DNA of 64,000 nucleotides from Actinoplanes nipponensis (GTDB lineage Bacteria; Actinomycetota; Actinomycetes; Mycobacteriales; Micromonosporaceae), in contig NZ_BOMQ01000065.1 of NCBI RefSeq assembly GCF_016862275.1, positions 1 to 64,000 on the forward strand, read 5' to 3'. Numbering within the stretch: position 1 is the first letter of the stretch; each line of letters starts with the position of its first letter. The position numbers and the translations under genes are program-made. Shown in pieces: positions 26,127-33,832 of this stretch. The notes under the pieces are model-generated. The model worked only from the letters and a program-made list of their open reading frames with translations, did not search any database and was not told where the DNA came from.

Positions 26127-27359
26127 GTGATCGACCCGGCCGGCACCACCGCGGCGCCGCCCCGGCGCACGGACCGCTGGTTGGCGCTGTTCGGCGTGCT
26201 GGCGCTGCTGTGCGGAGGCGTCTTCGCGGTCAGCATGGCCCGCAACCGCGCCCTGGCGGGACGCGAACAGCACGCGCTGCGCATCATCCGCACGGCGCTG
26301 GACCGGCAGGGCGCCGCGCTGCTGCACGGCGACCGCGGCGGATGGCTGCGCGACGTCGACCCGGCCCTGTCGGCGGACCTGCTGCGGCTGTACGCGAACC
26401 TGCGCGGGCTGCAGGTGTCGGGCTGGCTGCCCCGGGCCCGCCAGGTACGGACGGGTCCGAGATGGTCGGCGGACGTCCAGATCCGGGTGTGCTTCTCGAC
26501 GCCGGCCTGCCCGCGGACACCCGAGACGTACGTGCCGGCCGGGGACGTCATCTCCGCCCGTACCGAATGGCTCATCTCCGGCGACCGGGCCGTCCTGACG
26601 GCCTTCGACCAGACCGGCGCCGACGGCTCGGTGCCGTGGAAGAGAGCGGCGCTGACCTTCGCCACGGGCCGGCGCGTGGTGGTGGCCGCCGTGGAAGAAC
26701 TGAAGGAGACGCAACCGCAGGCGTGGCTGCCGGCGGCGGAACGCGCGGCGCAGGTGGCGGACCGCTACGCGGTGACCCGGCCGCGACCGGGCCGGTACGT
26801 CGTCTTCCTGGCCGGCGAACAACACTGGCGCGAAGCGGTCGGCGAGGACCGCGACGCAGCGGCCTTCGTGGACAGAACCAGCAAGGAAACGGCCTTCGCC
26901 ATCATCGACGCGACGGCCCTGGGCGCCGACCCGGACGACGAACGGCTGCTGCGCCACGAATTCGGCCACATCGCCACCCTGCTCGGCACGCTCGGCAACC
27001 GCGACGAATGGGCGGTCGAGGGTTTGGCCGAGTACATCGCGTACGCGGGAACGCCGGTACGGTCGTACGAGCTGGTCGACGACGCCCGCTGGCACGTCGA
27101 ACACCGGAACTGGACCGGCCGGCTCGACCTGGAGTGGTCGGCCGAGCCGGCGGAACGGTTCGGCTACTACGCGATGGCGTTCCTGGCGATGCGCTGCCTC
27201 GGCGAGACGTACGGGGAACCGCGGATGCTGGGGTTCTTCACGCGGGTGGTGCGGGAGGGCGCGGCGCCGGCGGAGGCGGCGGAGGCGGCGCTGGGGGTGG
27301 GGTGGGAGCAGGTCGAGAGCACGTGCCGACCGAAGATCCTGGCCTGGCTCAAGCCGTGA
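26127..27359 (+). CDS. Membrane-anchored zinc peptidase (peptidase MA-like, HEFGH)
   Basis: About 410 aa from the GTG at 26127 (VIDPAGTTAAPPRR); a GTG at 26079 is also in frame. A single hydrophobic segment near the N-terminus (WLALFGVLALLCGGVFAVSM) makes it a signal anchor. Residues about 45-230 are a mixed alpha/beta region with an NTF2-like flavour. The C-terminal domain has LLRHEFGHIATLLG and WAVEGLAEYIAYAG, the gluzincin HExxH with a downstream Glu in ExxAEY. The active site should face outside. Family (peptidase_MA-like) members are poorly known. It lies 3 bases upstream of the convergent mycP stop codon. Confidence 0.78.
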   Translation: MIDPAGTTAAPPRRTDRWLALFGVLALLCGGVFAVSMARNRALAGREQHALRIIRTALDRQGAALLHGDRGGWLRDVDPALSADLLRLYANLRGLQVSGWLPRARQVRTGPRWSADVQIRVCFSTPACPRTPETYVPAGDVISARTEWLISGDRAVLTAFDQTGADGSVPWKRAALTFATGRRVVVAAVEELKETQPQAWLPAAERAAQVADRYAVTRPRPGRYVVFLAGEQHWREAVGEDRDAAAFVDRTSKETAFAIIDATALGADPDDERLLRHEFGHIATLLGTLGNRDEWAVEGLAEYIAYAGTPVRSYELVDDARWHVEHRNWTGRLDLEWSAEPAERFGYYAMAFLAMRCLGETYGEPRMLGFFTRVVREGAAPAEAAEAALGVGWEQVESTCRPKILAWLKP

Positions 27360-27362
27360 CGG

Positions 27363-28454
27363 TCACCGGCGACGCAGCCCGGCGACCAGGGCGATCACTA
27401 CGCCGGCCAGCAGGAGGACGCCGAGGCCGGCGATCGCGAGGCGCGGCAGACCCTCATCACCGCCCCGCGATCCGGCTATGACGTCCGGCTCGGCGGACGT
27501 GGTCGGGCCGGGCGCAACAGTTGCTGCTGCGGAGAGCGCGCCCACCACATCGAGCTCGCCGAAGCCGTAGGCGTCGTCGCGCCCCGGGTCTCCCTTGTCG
27601 ACCGCCGTCGACTCGAGAACATCGACGACCTGGGCGGCGGTGAGCGCGGGGTACTCGGCCCTGATCAGAGCGGCTGCCCCGGAAACGATCGCGGTGGAGA
27701 CGCTCGTGCCCTCGACCCGCTGATACTCCCGGCCGGGATCACCGTTGGCCACGGCGATGTCGACGCCGGGCGCAGTCAGATCCAGCTGCGGACCCCGGTG
27801 CGAGAAGGCCGCCACCTTGCCGGCCCGATCCGTCGCCCCGACCGCGAGGACCTCCGGGTAAGCGGCGGGGTACTCGCTGTCGGTCCCGACCTCATCGTTG
27901 TTGCCGGACCCGCCGACCAGCACCACGTCGGAATCAGCCGCCCGCTTGACCGCCGCCGCCAGCCCGTCGCTCCCCGCTGTGAGGAACGACATGTTGATCA
28001 CTTTGGCGCCGTGCTCGACCGCCCAGTCGATCGCCTTGGCAACCACCAGAGGGCTCCCGGCCGGCGAGACAGGCAGAACCTTGGCTGCGGGCGCGACACC
28101 GAGCACGCCTCGATTTCCGGAACGCCCTCTAGCCGCGATGATGCCGGCGACCCCGGTCCCGTGGCCCTCCAGATCTTCCCGACCGTCGCCCTTTCCCAAC
28201 ACGTTGTAACCGGGAAGCACGGCACCCTTCAAATCCGGGTGCCCCGCCCAGACGCCGCTGTCGATAACGGCAACCGTGACGCCCTCTCCCTGGGTGATGC
28301 GATGAGCCTGCGCGATGCGGAGACTCTGCAGATACCACTGCTCGTCGCGGTGCTGATCCGCGGAGGCCGGCGCGGGAGCCGCCAGGATGATCGCCAGGCC
28401 GATGGACGTCGCGGCCGCCAGTCGACGCCCGGCGACCGCCCTCACTGCCGCCAC
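27363..28454 (-). CDS. mycP: Type VII secretion-associated subtilisin-like protease, mycosin
   Basis: 363 aa. Signal peptide (SIGLAIILAAPAPASADQ), then a subtilase domain with catalytic Asp in VAVIDSGVWAG, His in EGHGTGVAGIIA and Ser in EGTSVSTAIVSGAAAL, then a C-terminal Pro-rich linker and a membrane anchor (AIAGLGVLLLAGVVIALVAG). This is exactly the mycosin layout: the protease faces the cell wall and stabilises or processes substrates of the ESX complex. It is the last gene of the secretion operon and overlaps the upstream gene by 13 bases. The core genes eccB/C/D/E are not in the window. Confidence 0.92.
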   Translation of the reverse strand: MAAVRAVAGRRLAAATSIGLAIILAAPAPASADQHRDEQWYLQSLRIAQAHRITQGEGVTVAVIDSGVWAGHPDLKGAVLPGYNVLGKGDGREDLEGHGTGVAGIIAARGRSGNRGVLGVAPAAKVLPVSPAGSPLVVAKAIDWAVEHGAKVINMSFLTAGSDGLAAAVKRAADSDVVLVGGSGNNDEVGTDSEYPAAYPEVLAVGATDRAGKVAAFSHRGPQLDLTAPGVDIAVANGDPGREYQRVEGTSVSTAIVSGAAALIRAEYPALTAAQVVDVLESTAVDKGDPGRDDAYGFGELDVVGALSAAATVAPGPTTSAEPDVIAGSRGGDEGLPRLAIAGLGVLLLAGVVIALVAGLRRR

Positions 28455-29674
28455 CCGATCACGCCCGGGCCAGGATCATGCCGGTACCGCACCCGGGAAG
28501 GCTCGATCACCGGCGTGACGCCCTGCTCGGTGGCCCAGAGATTGTCGGGATCGAATCCGGCTTCCCGGCCATGTTCTGCGTTTCGGCCACGACTTCCCGG
28601 CGCCTGCGTCCCCGGGATCATCGAGTTCTGCGTCCGGGCGCCACGGCCAGCCGAGCCGCGGGCTCCCCGGGCATTCGGCTGGCCGGCCGCCGGCGGAAGC
28701 CAGGAAGGCGGGGCGGGCTTCACGGCCGGGGCACCGCCTCGGCCGGGCATGCTGCCACCGAACCCGGACCCCGGAAGAACCCGTCCTCCGCCCCCGAAGG
28801 CGGTCCGTCCGCCGGCACCCCCGGTGCCGCCGATGACCAGACCCGGAACGGTCGGGACGATCGCGGACCCGGTCCCGACCGGCGGCAGCGGCGCACTGGC
28901 AACCGGCGACACAGCGGGTGCCGGCGCGATGACTCCGGCCAGCGAGGGTCCGGCTGGCGCCGGTGTCACGTCGGCGGGACCAGGAAGCGATTCACCACCC
29001 TGACCCGCGGTGCCGGGATCCGGTAGCGGAGGAGGAGGGCTGTGTGGCACCTCGACGCGACCACCACCGGACCCGCTTGCGGCAAACGGCGTCGCGCTCG
29101 CCCCTGGCCCAAGACCGCCGGGGCCACCGATCGGACGGTCCACGTAGGTCCGAGGTCCGAACTCGTAGATATCGGGCGCCACGATGACGTTGTCGGGCTC
29201 AGCCACGATCCGCTCGACGTGACGCATCTGCTCGCGCGCCTTCTCGTCGAGCTCGTCCTCGGCGTGGTCCCACCACCCGGGCACCCAGTCGTCGCTCTTC
29301 TCCCGGTAAGTCTGGTAAAGCGGTTCGATCTTCGCCTTCGCCTGTCGCAATGCCTCAAGAACCTGTCCCAGGGCGGCGGCGTTGGCATCGGCGATCTTCT
29401 TGTTCTCCGCCATGTTGAAGAGCAGATCGTCCATCAGGTCGACGAAGGCGGCGGAGGCTTTGTTCTGCTCCGGCGGCCACGCCTCGATCAGCTTCTGCTT
29501 GGCCGCTTCGAGCCGCGACCGCTGGTCCTTCAGCAGGCCCGCCATCGAGCCCAGCGCGGCCACCTGCCGCCAGGATTCCGGGTCGTCCTCGTTCTCGACC
29601 ATCGCCCAGATCCGCGGCGTGTTGTAGGACGACCACGGCGTCGCCCCCTTCGGAAGGAACGTGCCGTCGCTCAT
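28442..29674 (-). CDS. Type VII secretion-associated helical protein with long Pro/Gly-rich tail
   Basis: 410 aa from the ATG at 29674, which overlaps the upstream stop as ATGA. Residues about 1-170 are helical and Lys/Glu/Ala-rich (LLKDQRSRLEAAKQKLIEAW, LFNMAENKKIADANAAALGQ, AREQMRHVERIV), PPE/EspA-like. The rest is a low-complexity Gly/Pro/Ala tail with GGTGGAGGRTAFGGGGRVLP. No membrane segment or enzyme motif. From position next to mycP and WXG-like genes, it is probably a secreted substrate or structural partner. It is not a canonical PPE (no PPE motif) and its function is unknown. Confidence 0.7.
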   Translation of the reverse strand: MSDGTFLPKGATPWSSYNTPRIWAMVENEDDPESWRQVAALGSMAGLLKDQRSRLEAAKQKLIEAWPPEQNKASAAFVDLMDDLLFNMAENKKIADANAAALGQVLEALRQAKAKIEPLYQTYREKSDDWVPGWWDHAEDELDEKAREQMRHVERIVAEPDNVIVAPDIYEFGPRTYVDRPIGGPGGLGPGASATPFAASGSGGGRVEVPHSPPPPLPDPGTAGQGGESLPGPADVTPAPAGPSLAGVIAPAPAVSPVASAPLPPVGTGSAIVPTVPGLVIGGTGGAGGRTAFGGGGRVLPGSGFGGSMPGRGGAPAVKPAPPSWLPPAAGQPNARGARGSAGRGARTQNSMIPGTQAPGSRGRNAEHGREAGFDPDNLWATEQGVTPVIEPSRVRYRHDPGPGVIGWRQ

Positions 29675-30090
29675 GGCGTTTCTCCGTCGTACCGGACGTC
29701 GGGCACCGGGCGGCCACCGGAGTGCCGGGCCGCCTGCGCCTGCCGCGTCGCGGTCGTCAGCAGATAGTTGATGTTGTTGAGGCTGCGGGCCGACTGGTCG
29801 TCCACGGCCCGGTAGTCGTTGGCCGCCTGCTCGGCGGCTTCGGCCAGAATTTTTGCCGCCTCGACGAAGCGGGTCAGGTTGGTGAGCGAGTTGGCGAGCG
29901 CCCGGGCGTAGTTCTCCTTGGTCGCCAGCACCACCTCGCTGGCGTTCCTGGTGCCGAAGGTGATCCCCGCGGAGAACGACTGCCGGGTCCGGTCCACGTC
30001 CAGCGGATCGACCTCTTCGGCGTAGAACCGCACGTCGCCGGCGAACTCGGTGAGGCCGCCGGTCTCCACGTCTATCGAGCCGTCGCTCAT
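29671..30090 (-). CDS. WXG100-superfamily-like secreted helical protein
   Basis: 139 aa from the ATG at 30090 (MSDGSIDVETGGLTEF), which has a good GGGAGG site. Almost entirely alpha-helical (VDRTRQSFSAGITFGTRNAS, NSLTNLTRFVEAAKILAEAA, SARSLNNINYLLTTATRQAQ), as in type VII secretion targets. There is no W-x-G motif, but the length and context fit. ATGA-coupled to the following gene. A 22-bp direct repeat lies directly upstream of the start, suggesting its own promoter. Probably partner or substrate of the ESX machinery. Confidence 0.68.
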   Translation of the reverse strand: MSDGSIDVETGGLTEFAGDVRFYAEEVDPLDVDRTRQSFSAGITFGTRNASEVVLATKENYARALANSLTNLTRFVEAAKILAEAAEQAANDYRAVDDQSARSLNNINYLLTTATRQAQAARHSGGRPVPDVRYDGETP

Positions 30091-30104
30091 CGCTGCCTCC
30101 CTCG

Positions 30105-30148
30105 CCGTTCGAGCCGCGAACCCGAACCGTTCGAGCCGCGAACCCGAA
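30105..30148 (-). repeat. Two exact tandem 22-bp repeats upstream of the WXG-like gene
   Basis: Units at 30105-30126 and 30127-30148, identical over 22 bases and without a spacer (unit begins CCGTTCGAGCCGCGAACCCG and ends AA). Each contains TTCGAGCCGCGAA, an inverted repeat with arms TTCG and CGAA around five bases. The 22-bp period is two DNA turns. It ends 15 bases before the ATG start of the minus-strand gene. Confidence 0.8.
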
Positions 30149-30233
30149 GAGGATACCGGCGCGGGCCGACACTCCGTCACCCCGCGCTCACGGCCGCTCT
30201 CCGACATGGACACGTCCGAGGGCTCTCACTGGT

Positions 30234-30560
30234 TCAGGCCGGTTTGACGCCGCCCACGTCGGAGACGAGTTCGCCGAGGAGGTTCAGCGCTTGGGAGCGG
30301 CTGGTCAGTTCTGCCGGCAGTTCCTGCTCTGCCGCGGTCAAGAGGTGCTCACCGATCAGCGTGCGGAGTTCCCGCGCTGCCCCGGGCCCGAAGTCCTCCA
30401 GGCCGAGCCATCCGAGGTTTTCGCTGACGACCTCTTTGATACCGGCAGCGACCTTGGGATCGGTCACTCGTTCGGCCAGGAACCCGAGTGTCCAGTCGAA
30501 CAGCCAGCCGGCCGCCGACCATCGGACCTGTGGCGTCACGGCGATCGTGCCTGCCATCAT
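30234..30560 (-). CDS. Putative immunity protein for the adjacent type VII toxin
   Basis: 108 aa, small, acidic and alpha-helical (FDWTLGFLAERV, AAGIKEVVSENLGWLGLED, RELRTLIGEHLLTAAEQELP). Its ATG at 30560 overlaps the toxin gene stop as ATGA, so the two are translated together. No recognised family. A small unrelated protein coupled to the 3' end of a polymorphic toxin is the usual position for an immunity gene. The role is inferred from context only. Confidence 0.6.
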   Translation of the reverse strand: MMAGTIAVTPQVRWSAAGWLFDWTLGFLAERVTDPKVAAGIKEVVSENLGWLGLEDFGPGAARELRTLIGEHLLTAAEQELPAELTSRSQALNLLGELVSDVGGVKPA

Positions 30561-31717
30561 CGACCCACAATGAAGCAGCGGGGCCCGAGCTGATTGTCCG
30601 CGATGAAGCGCTCCACCTTCGCCACCTGCTCCGGAGTGAATCGAGCCACATCGACAGGCACCACGTCGGCCTTCTCCAAATGATCCATGATCTTGCTCTG
30701 GAGGTTCTCCCACTGCGGGTCGAAGAACCGAGCATCGAAATTGCCGACAGAATCATATGTCTTGCCCTCCGCGTCGACCCAATCCACATTCGGGTCCTCG
30801 GAGCGCCGCAGCTCGATCCCGAGTGCCTGCTCAACGCGTTGTGCGGTTTCGACTTCCTCGGGTCGGAGCTTTCCGACGGCCGGGTCCATGCCCAGCGCCC
30901 GCAGCCGTTCCTCCTCGTTGCGCGACGGCTCCTCCGGCCTCTTGACCGGCTCCCCGGTGCCGGCGCCCTTGCCCGGGGACGCCCCCTTGAGGTCGTCGAC
31001 GTCGCGACCCAAACGCGTCACGGCCTCCCCGAGCCGGCGCAGACTCGCGATCAGCGACCGCAACCACCGAGCGATCCGAGCCCCCCAAGCCGCACAAAGG
31101 CTCGTCACCTGCTCCACCACCAGCGGCGTAGCCAGCCCCGCCGTCGCGATCAGCTCCCCCGCATACGCGATCAGCCGCGACACCACCGTCGCCACCGCGT
31201 CGCGGACCAGCAGGCGGACCGTGCCGATCAGCGTTCCCGCCGCTGCCGTGATCGTGGCCGTCGTCTCCGCCGCCCGGGCCAGGCAGCGCAGGGTCAGCTC
31301 GCGGCGGCCGGACCATTCCCGGTATGCCGTCGCGGCCGCCCCGGACCACTCGGTGAGGTCCGCCTCGACCGCGTGGGCCAGCGCTTCCGCCTCGGCGGTC
31401 AGGGATCCCGCGACGTTGCGCCAGGTCGCCGCTTCGGCCGCTATCCGGGCCGGGTCGCCGGCCAGCCAGTCCAGGGCCTCCGACAGCGGTCGCACGTGGT
31501 CGATCAGCCAGGCGATCCCGTACTGCAGCAGCGCGCCCACCGGGTCGGACACCAGCGCCAGGGCGTCGAGGCCGGCGCCGGCCAGCCCGAGCGTGCCGGC
31601 CAGCCAGCTGCCGTTGTGCACCCCCTGCGCGACCAAATCGATGTCCTCGGCGATCCAGACGCCCGCCCAGGGGCTCGGCTCGTCGATGCTGCTCGCGACC
31701 AGGGGGTTGACCGTCAC
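30557..31717 (-). CDS. Type VII-secreted polymorphic toxin with C-terminal nuclease-like (CdiA-CT-like) domain
   Basis: 386 aa. Residues about 1-235 form an alpha-helical WXG/LXG-like delivery region (helices AEAATWRNVAGSLTAEAEAL, ATAYREWSGRRELTLRCLAR). Residues 240-280 are a charged Pro/Gly linker (GASPGKGAGTGEPVKRPEE), and the last about 100 residues are a separate alpha/beta domain: NVDWVDAEGKTYDSVGNFDA and VVPVDVARFTPEQVAKVERF. This pattern, a D-containing loop then ADVVPVDV and TPEQ, resembles CdiA C-terminal tRNase-type toxins. Start GTG at 31717 overlaps the previous gene by GTGA. The immunity candidate follows. Exact nuclease target is not established. Confidence 0.7.
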   Translation of the reverse strand: MTVNPLVASSIDEPSPWAGVWIAEDIDLVAQGVHNGSWLAGTLGLAGAGLDALALVSDPVGALLQYGIAWLIDHVRPLSEALDWLAGDPARIAAEAATWRNVAGSLTAEAEALAHAVEADLTEWSGAAATAYREWSGRRELTLRCLARAAETTATITAAAGTLIGTVRLLVRDAVATVVSRLIAYAGELIATAGLATPLVVEQVTSLCAAWGARIARWLRSLIASLRRLGEAVTRLGRDVDDLKGASPGKGAGTGEPVKRPEEPSRNEEERLRALGMDPAVGKLRPEEVETAQRVEQALGIELRRSEDPNVDWVDAEGKTYDSVGNFDARFFDPQWENLQSKIMDHLEKADVVPVDVARFTPEQVAKVERFIADNQLGPRCFIVGR

Positions 31718-32028
31718 ATGGCGTCCCGGATCCCCAGCAGCGCCTGTCGGCGGCTCTCGTCGGTCGCCTCGTACTCCGCCGCGGTGGTGCGCAGGCGGGC
31801 GCCGGTGTCGTCCAGCGCGGCGGCCGCCTCGCGGATGCCGTCGACCACGACGTCCTGCAGGGCGCCCAGCATGACCGGGACCATGACGCAGAGTTTCCCG
31901 TACGCGTCGGGGCCCGGCCGGACCGCCGCGCCCGCCTCCGCCGCCGTGGTCACCTGGTCGGCGATGGCCTCGACGTGGCCGGCGTGGGCCGTGAGGTCCT
32001 GGGGGCGTACCCCGAACTCGCCGGTCAC
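31714..32028 (-). CDS. EspC/DUF2580-like type VII secretion target
   Basis: 104 aa (starting MTGEFGVRPQDLTAHAGHVE), almost all helical, with the pattern of the ESX-1 EspC/DUF2580 family: an N-terminal DL(T/R)AHA helix and a long C-terminal helix (REAAAALDDTGARLRTTAAE). Such proteins dimerise with partners and are secreted. The GTG at 32028 overlaps the stop of the YbaB-like gene as GTGA, and its 3' end overlaps the toxin start by 4 bases. Likely the chaperone/co-secretion partner of the toxin. Confidence 0.78.
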   Translation of the reverse strand: MTGEFGVRPQDLTAHAGHVEAIADQVTTAAEAGAAVRPGPDAYGKLCVMVPVMLGALQDVVVDGIREAAAALDDTGARLRTTAAEYEATDESRRQALLGIRDAM

Positions 32029-32393
32029 GGCTGCCGCCGGCGGAACGACGCGATCACGGCCCGGCCGGTCTCGGAGTCGGCGCCGACAGTCTCGTCGGTG
32101 ACCACCGTGACCTGCTCCGTCAGCTCCTGCTGGGCGGCGGCCAGCGTGGCCAGGATCTGCCGGGCGGTCTCCGCGGCCGGTTGCCGGCGCACTCCCTCGT
32201 CGAGCTCCAGGCCGGTCAGCGCGCCGTTCGCCCCGACGGTCACCGTGATCAGGCCGTTGTCGCTGCGGGCCGAGGTGGTCAGCTGGGCCAGCCGGCCGGC
32301 GAGCTCGCGGGCCTGCGCCGCGCGCTGCTCGAAGCCGGCTTGCCAGTCGTCGACGCGGCGCTCGGCCGCGTCCAGGTCCGGTCCATCGAACAT
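32025..32393 (-). CDS. YbaB/EbfC-like DNA-binding family protein
   Basis: About 122 aa. The sequence is YbaB/EbfC-like: an N-terminal helix with AAQARELAGRLAQLTTSARS, the central NGLITVTVGANGALTGLELD beta-sheet, then RRQPAAETARQILATLAAAQ. EbfC proteins bind DNA non-specifically as dimers. Copies of this family are commonly found at the head of actinobacterial WXG/EspC loci. ATG at 32393 (MFDGPDLD) is preferred; GTG at 32402 is in frame. First gene of the type VII operon, 31 bases after the SF1 ATPase stop. Confidence 0.8.
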   Translation of the reverse strand: MFDGPDLDAAERRVDDWQAGFEQRAAQARELAGRLAQLTTSARSDNGLITVTVGANGALTGLELDEGVRRQPAAETARQILATLAAAQQELTEQVTVVTDETVGADSETGRAVIASFRRRQP

Positions 32394-32424
32394 GGACCCC
32401 ACCGTAAACGCCCGGTACGACAGT

Positions 32425-33723
32425 TCACGAAAGGGTGGCCAGGTGGGCCAGCACGGACTGGTTGGCCTCCCAGCCGTCCGGGAACTTCACCGGCACGCCC
32501 AGGTGCACCGGTTCGGTCGACGGGTGGGCGTCCAGCAGCTCCGCGATCCCGGCCCGGGCCACCACCACGCAGGCGTGCCGGTGCCGGGACGTCAGCACGC
32601 ACAGCCGGCCCGATTCCAGGTGGAACGCGGTCGCGTCGCGGCGGCCCGACAGCGGGTGCAGCACCACTGTCAGGTCGTACTCGCGGCCCTGGAGGCGGTT
32701 GGCCGTGTCCACGGTGATCTCGCGGGCGGACGCCGGCAGGAACGAGCGGATCGCCGCCACCTGGTCGCGGTGGGCCGCGCCGATCGCGATCCGGTCCGCG
32801 GTCAGGGGCGCCGCGCCGGTCTCCGACTCCGCCAGCGCGCCGCGGGCCAGCGCCCGCGCGGCGATCAGGGCGCAGGCCGCCGCGGCCTCGGCGTCGGTGC
32901 GGACGGTGAAGCGGGCCGGCAGTTCGTGCAGGCCCCAGCCGGTCGCCGCGGCCACGTCGAGCACCCTGTCCAGCTCGGTGGTGGCCGGCTCGGTGAAGGT
33001 CAGCCGGCGGTCCGCCGGGCCGGTGCCCGAGCGGAAGCCGGTGAAGGGGTAGAACGCGGCCGCCACCACGGGCGCCGCCGACGCCGGCAGGCGCCAGGAG
33101 ACCGGCAGGCGGTGCACCGGCAGCGTCGGGTTGTGGCGCAGCAGCACCGCCACCGCGCTCTGCATGGGATCCCAGCTCAGGCCGGTCCACCGGTCCACCT
33201 CGACCGTCGAGAACGGATCGAGCTGGCCCGGGTCGCCGACGAACAGGGCGCGTTCGAAGCGGGGCGCCACGCGCAGCAGGGCGTCGGAGCGCATCTGGTA
33301 CGCCTCGTCCACGATCGCCCACGGCCAGGTGCCCTCGGTGACCGTGGCCCACTTCGCCGCGGTCCCGATGGTCACCGGGGGGCCGCCCAGGTCCGGGACC
33401 TTCGCGCCGACGCGGCAGGACGGGTGGTGGCGGACACGTTCCGAGGCCACGTAGTCGACCGCCGACAGCCGGCCCACCGGCAGCTCCGGGTGCTTGGCCC
33501 CGAGCCGTTCGATCAGGTCGTCCACCTGCTCGTTGGTCTGCGCCACGATCATCAGGGACGCGCCCGTGGCGGCGAGCACGCCGGCCGCGCGTACCACCAG
33601 GGTGCTCTTGCCCGCGCCGGGCGGTGAGTCGACCACCACGCCGCGCTGCTCGCAGGTCGCGAGGTCGCGCAGCACCGCGTCGACGACGCGGGCGGCCGCC
33701 GCGGCCGGGGGCTCGGGGGACAT
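32425..33723 (-). CDS. SF1-like AAA ATPase/helicase
   Basis: 432 aa. Walker A is VVVDSPPGAGKSTLVVRAA, Walker B WAIVDEAYQM, then RALFVGDPGQLDPF, and C-terminal helicase motifs VDTANRLQGREYDLTVVLHP and CVLTSRHRHACVVVARA. This is a compact AAA_12/UPF1-like motor with no accessory domain. ATG at 33723 (MSPEPPAAAAARV) is preferred; upstream frame starts at 33750. It is divergent from the Beta-family gene across a 16-bp palindrome and runs into the type VII operon 31 bases downstream, so co-transcription is possible. Likely DNA repair, processing or defence. Confidence 0.85.
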   Translation of the reverse strand: MSPEPPAAAAARVVDAVLRDLATCEQRGVVVDSPPGAGKSTLVVRAAGVLAATGASLMIVAQTNEQVDDLIERLGAKHPELPVGRLSAVDYVASERVRHHPSCRVGAKVPDLGGPPVTIGTAAKWATVTEGTWPWAIVDEAYQMRSDALLRVAPRFERALFVGDPGQLDPFSTVEVDRWTGLSWDPMQSAVAVLLRHNPTLPVHRLPVSWRLPASAAPVVAAAFYPFTGFRSGTGPADRRLTFTEPATTELDRVLDVAAATGWGLHELPARFTVRTDAEAAAACALIAARALARGALAESETGAAPLTADRIAIGAAHRDQVAAIRSFLPASAREITVDTANRLQGREYDLTVVLHPLSGRRDATAFHLESGRLCVLTSRHRHACVVVARAGIAELLDAHPSTEPVHLGVPVKFPDGWEANQSVLAHLATLS

Positions 33724-33803
33724 GGTCACCGACGCACCGTATCCGGTCATCCCGGGACCCCGGATCTTCCCCCAAGGTGATTAAATCGCTCCACAATGTC
33801 ACT

Positions 33804-33819
33804 CGTCGGATATCCGACG
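33804..33819. promoter_or_regulatory. 16-bp perfect palindrome in the divergent ATPase / Beta-family promoter
   Basis: CGTCGGATATCCGACG is self-complementary over all 16 bases and lies 14 bases before the ATG of the Beta-family gene, in a fairly AT-rich promoter region. Strong candidate operator controlling one or both divergent genes. Confidence 0.6.
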
Positions 33820-33832
33820 CTACTTTAAGTGA

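Noticed and set aside
26007-27104. Minus-strand 365-aa open frame over the peptidase gene
   Set aside because: No family features, Arg/Val/Gly-rich shadow composition, and it is antisense to the HEFGH peptidase.
27363-32393. A complete ESX secretion system
   Set aside because: Only accessory and effector genes are present; EccB, EccC, EccD and EccE were looked for and not found.
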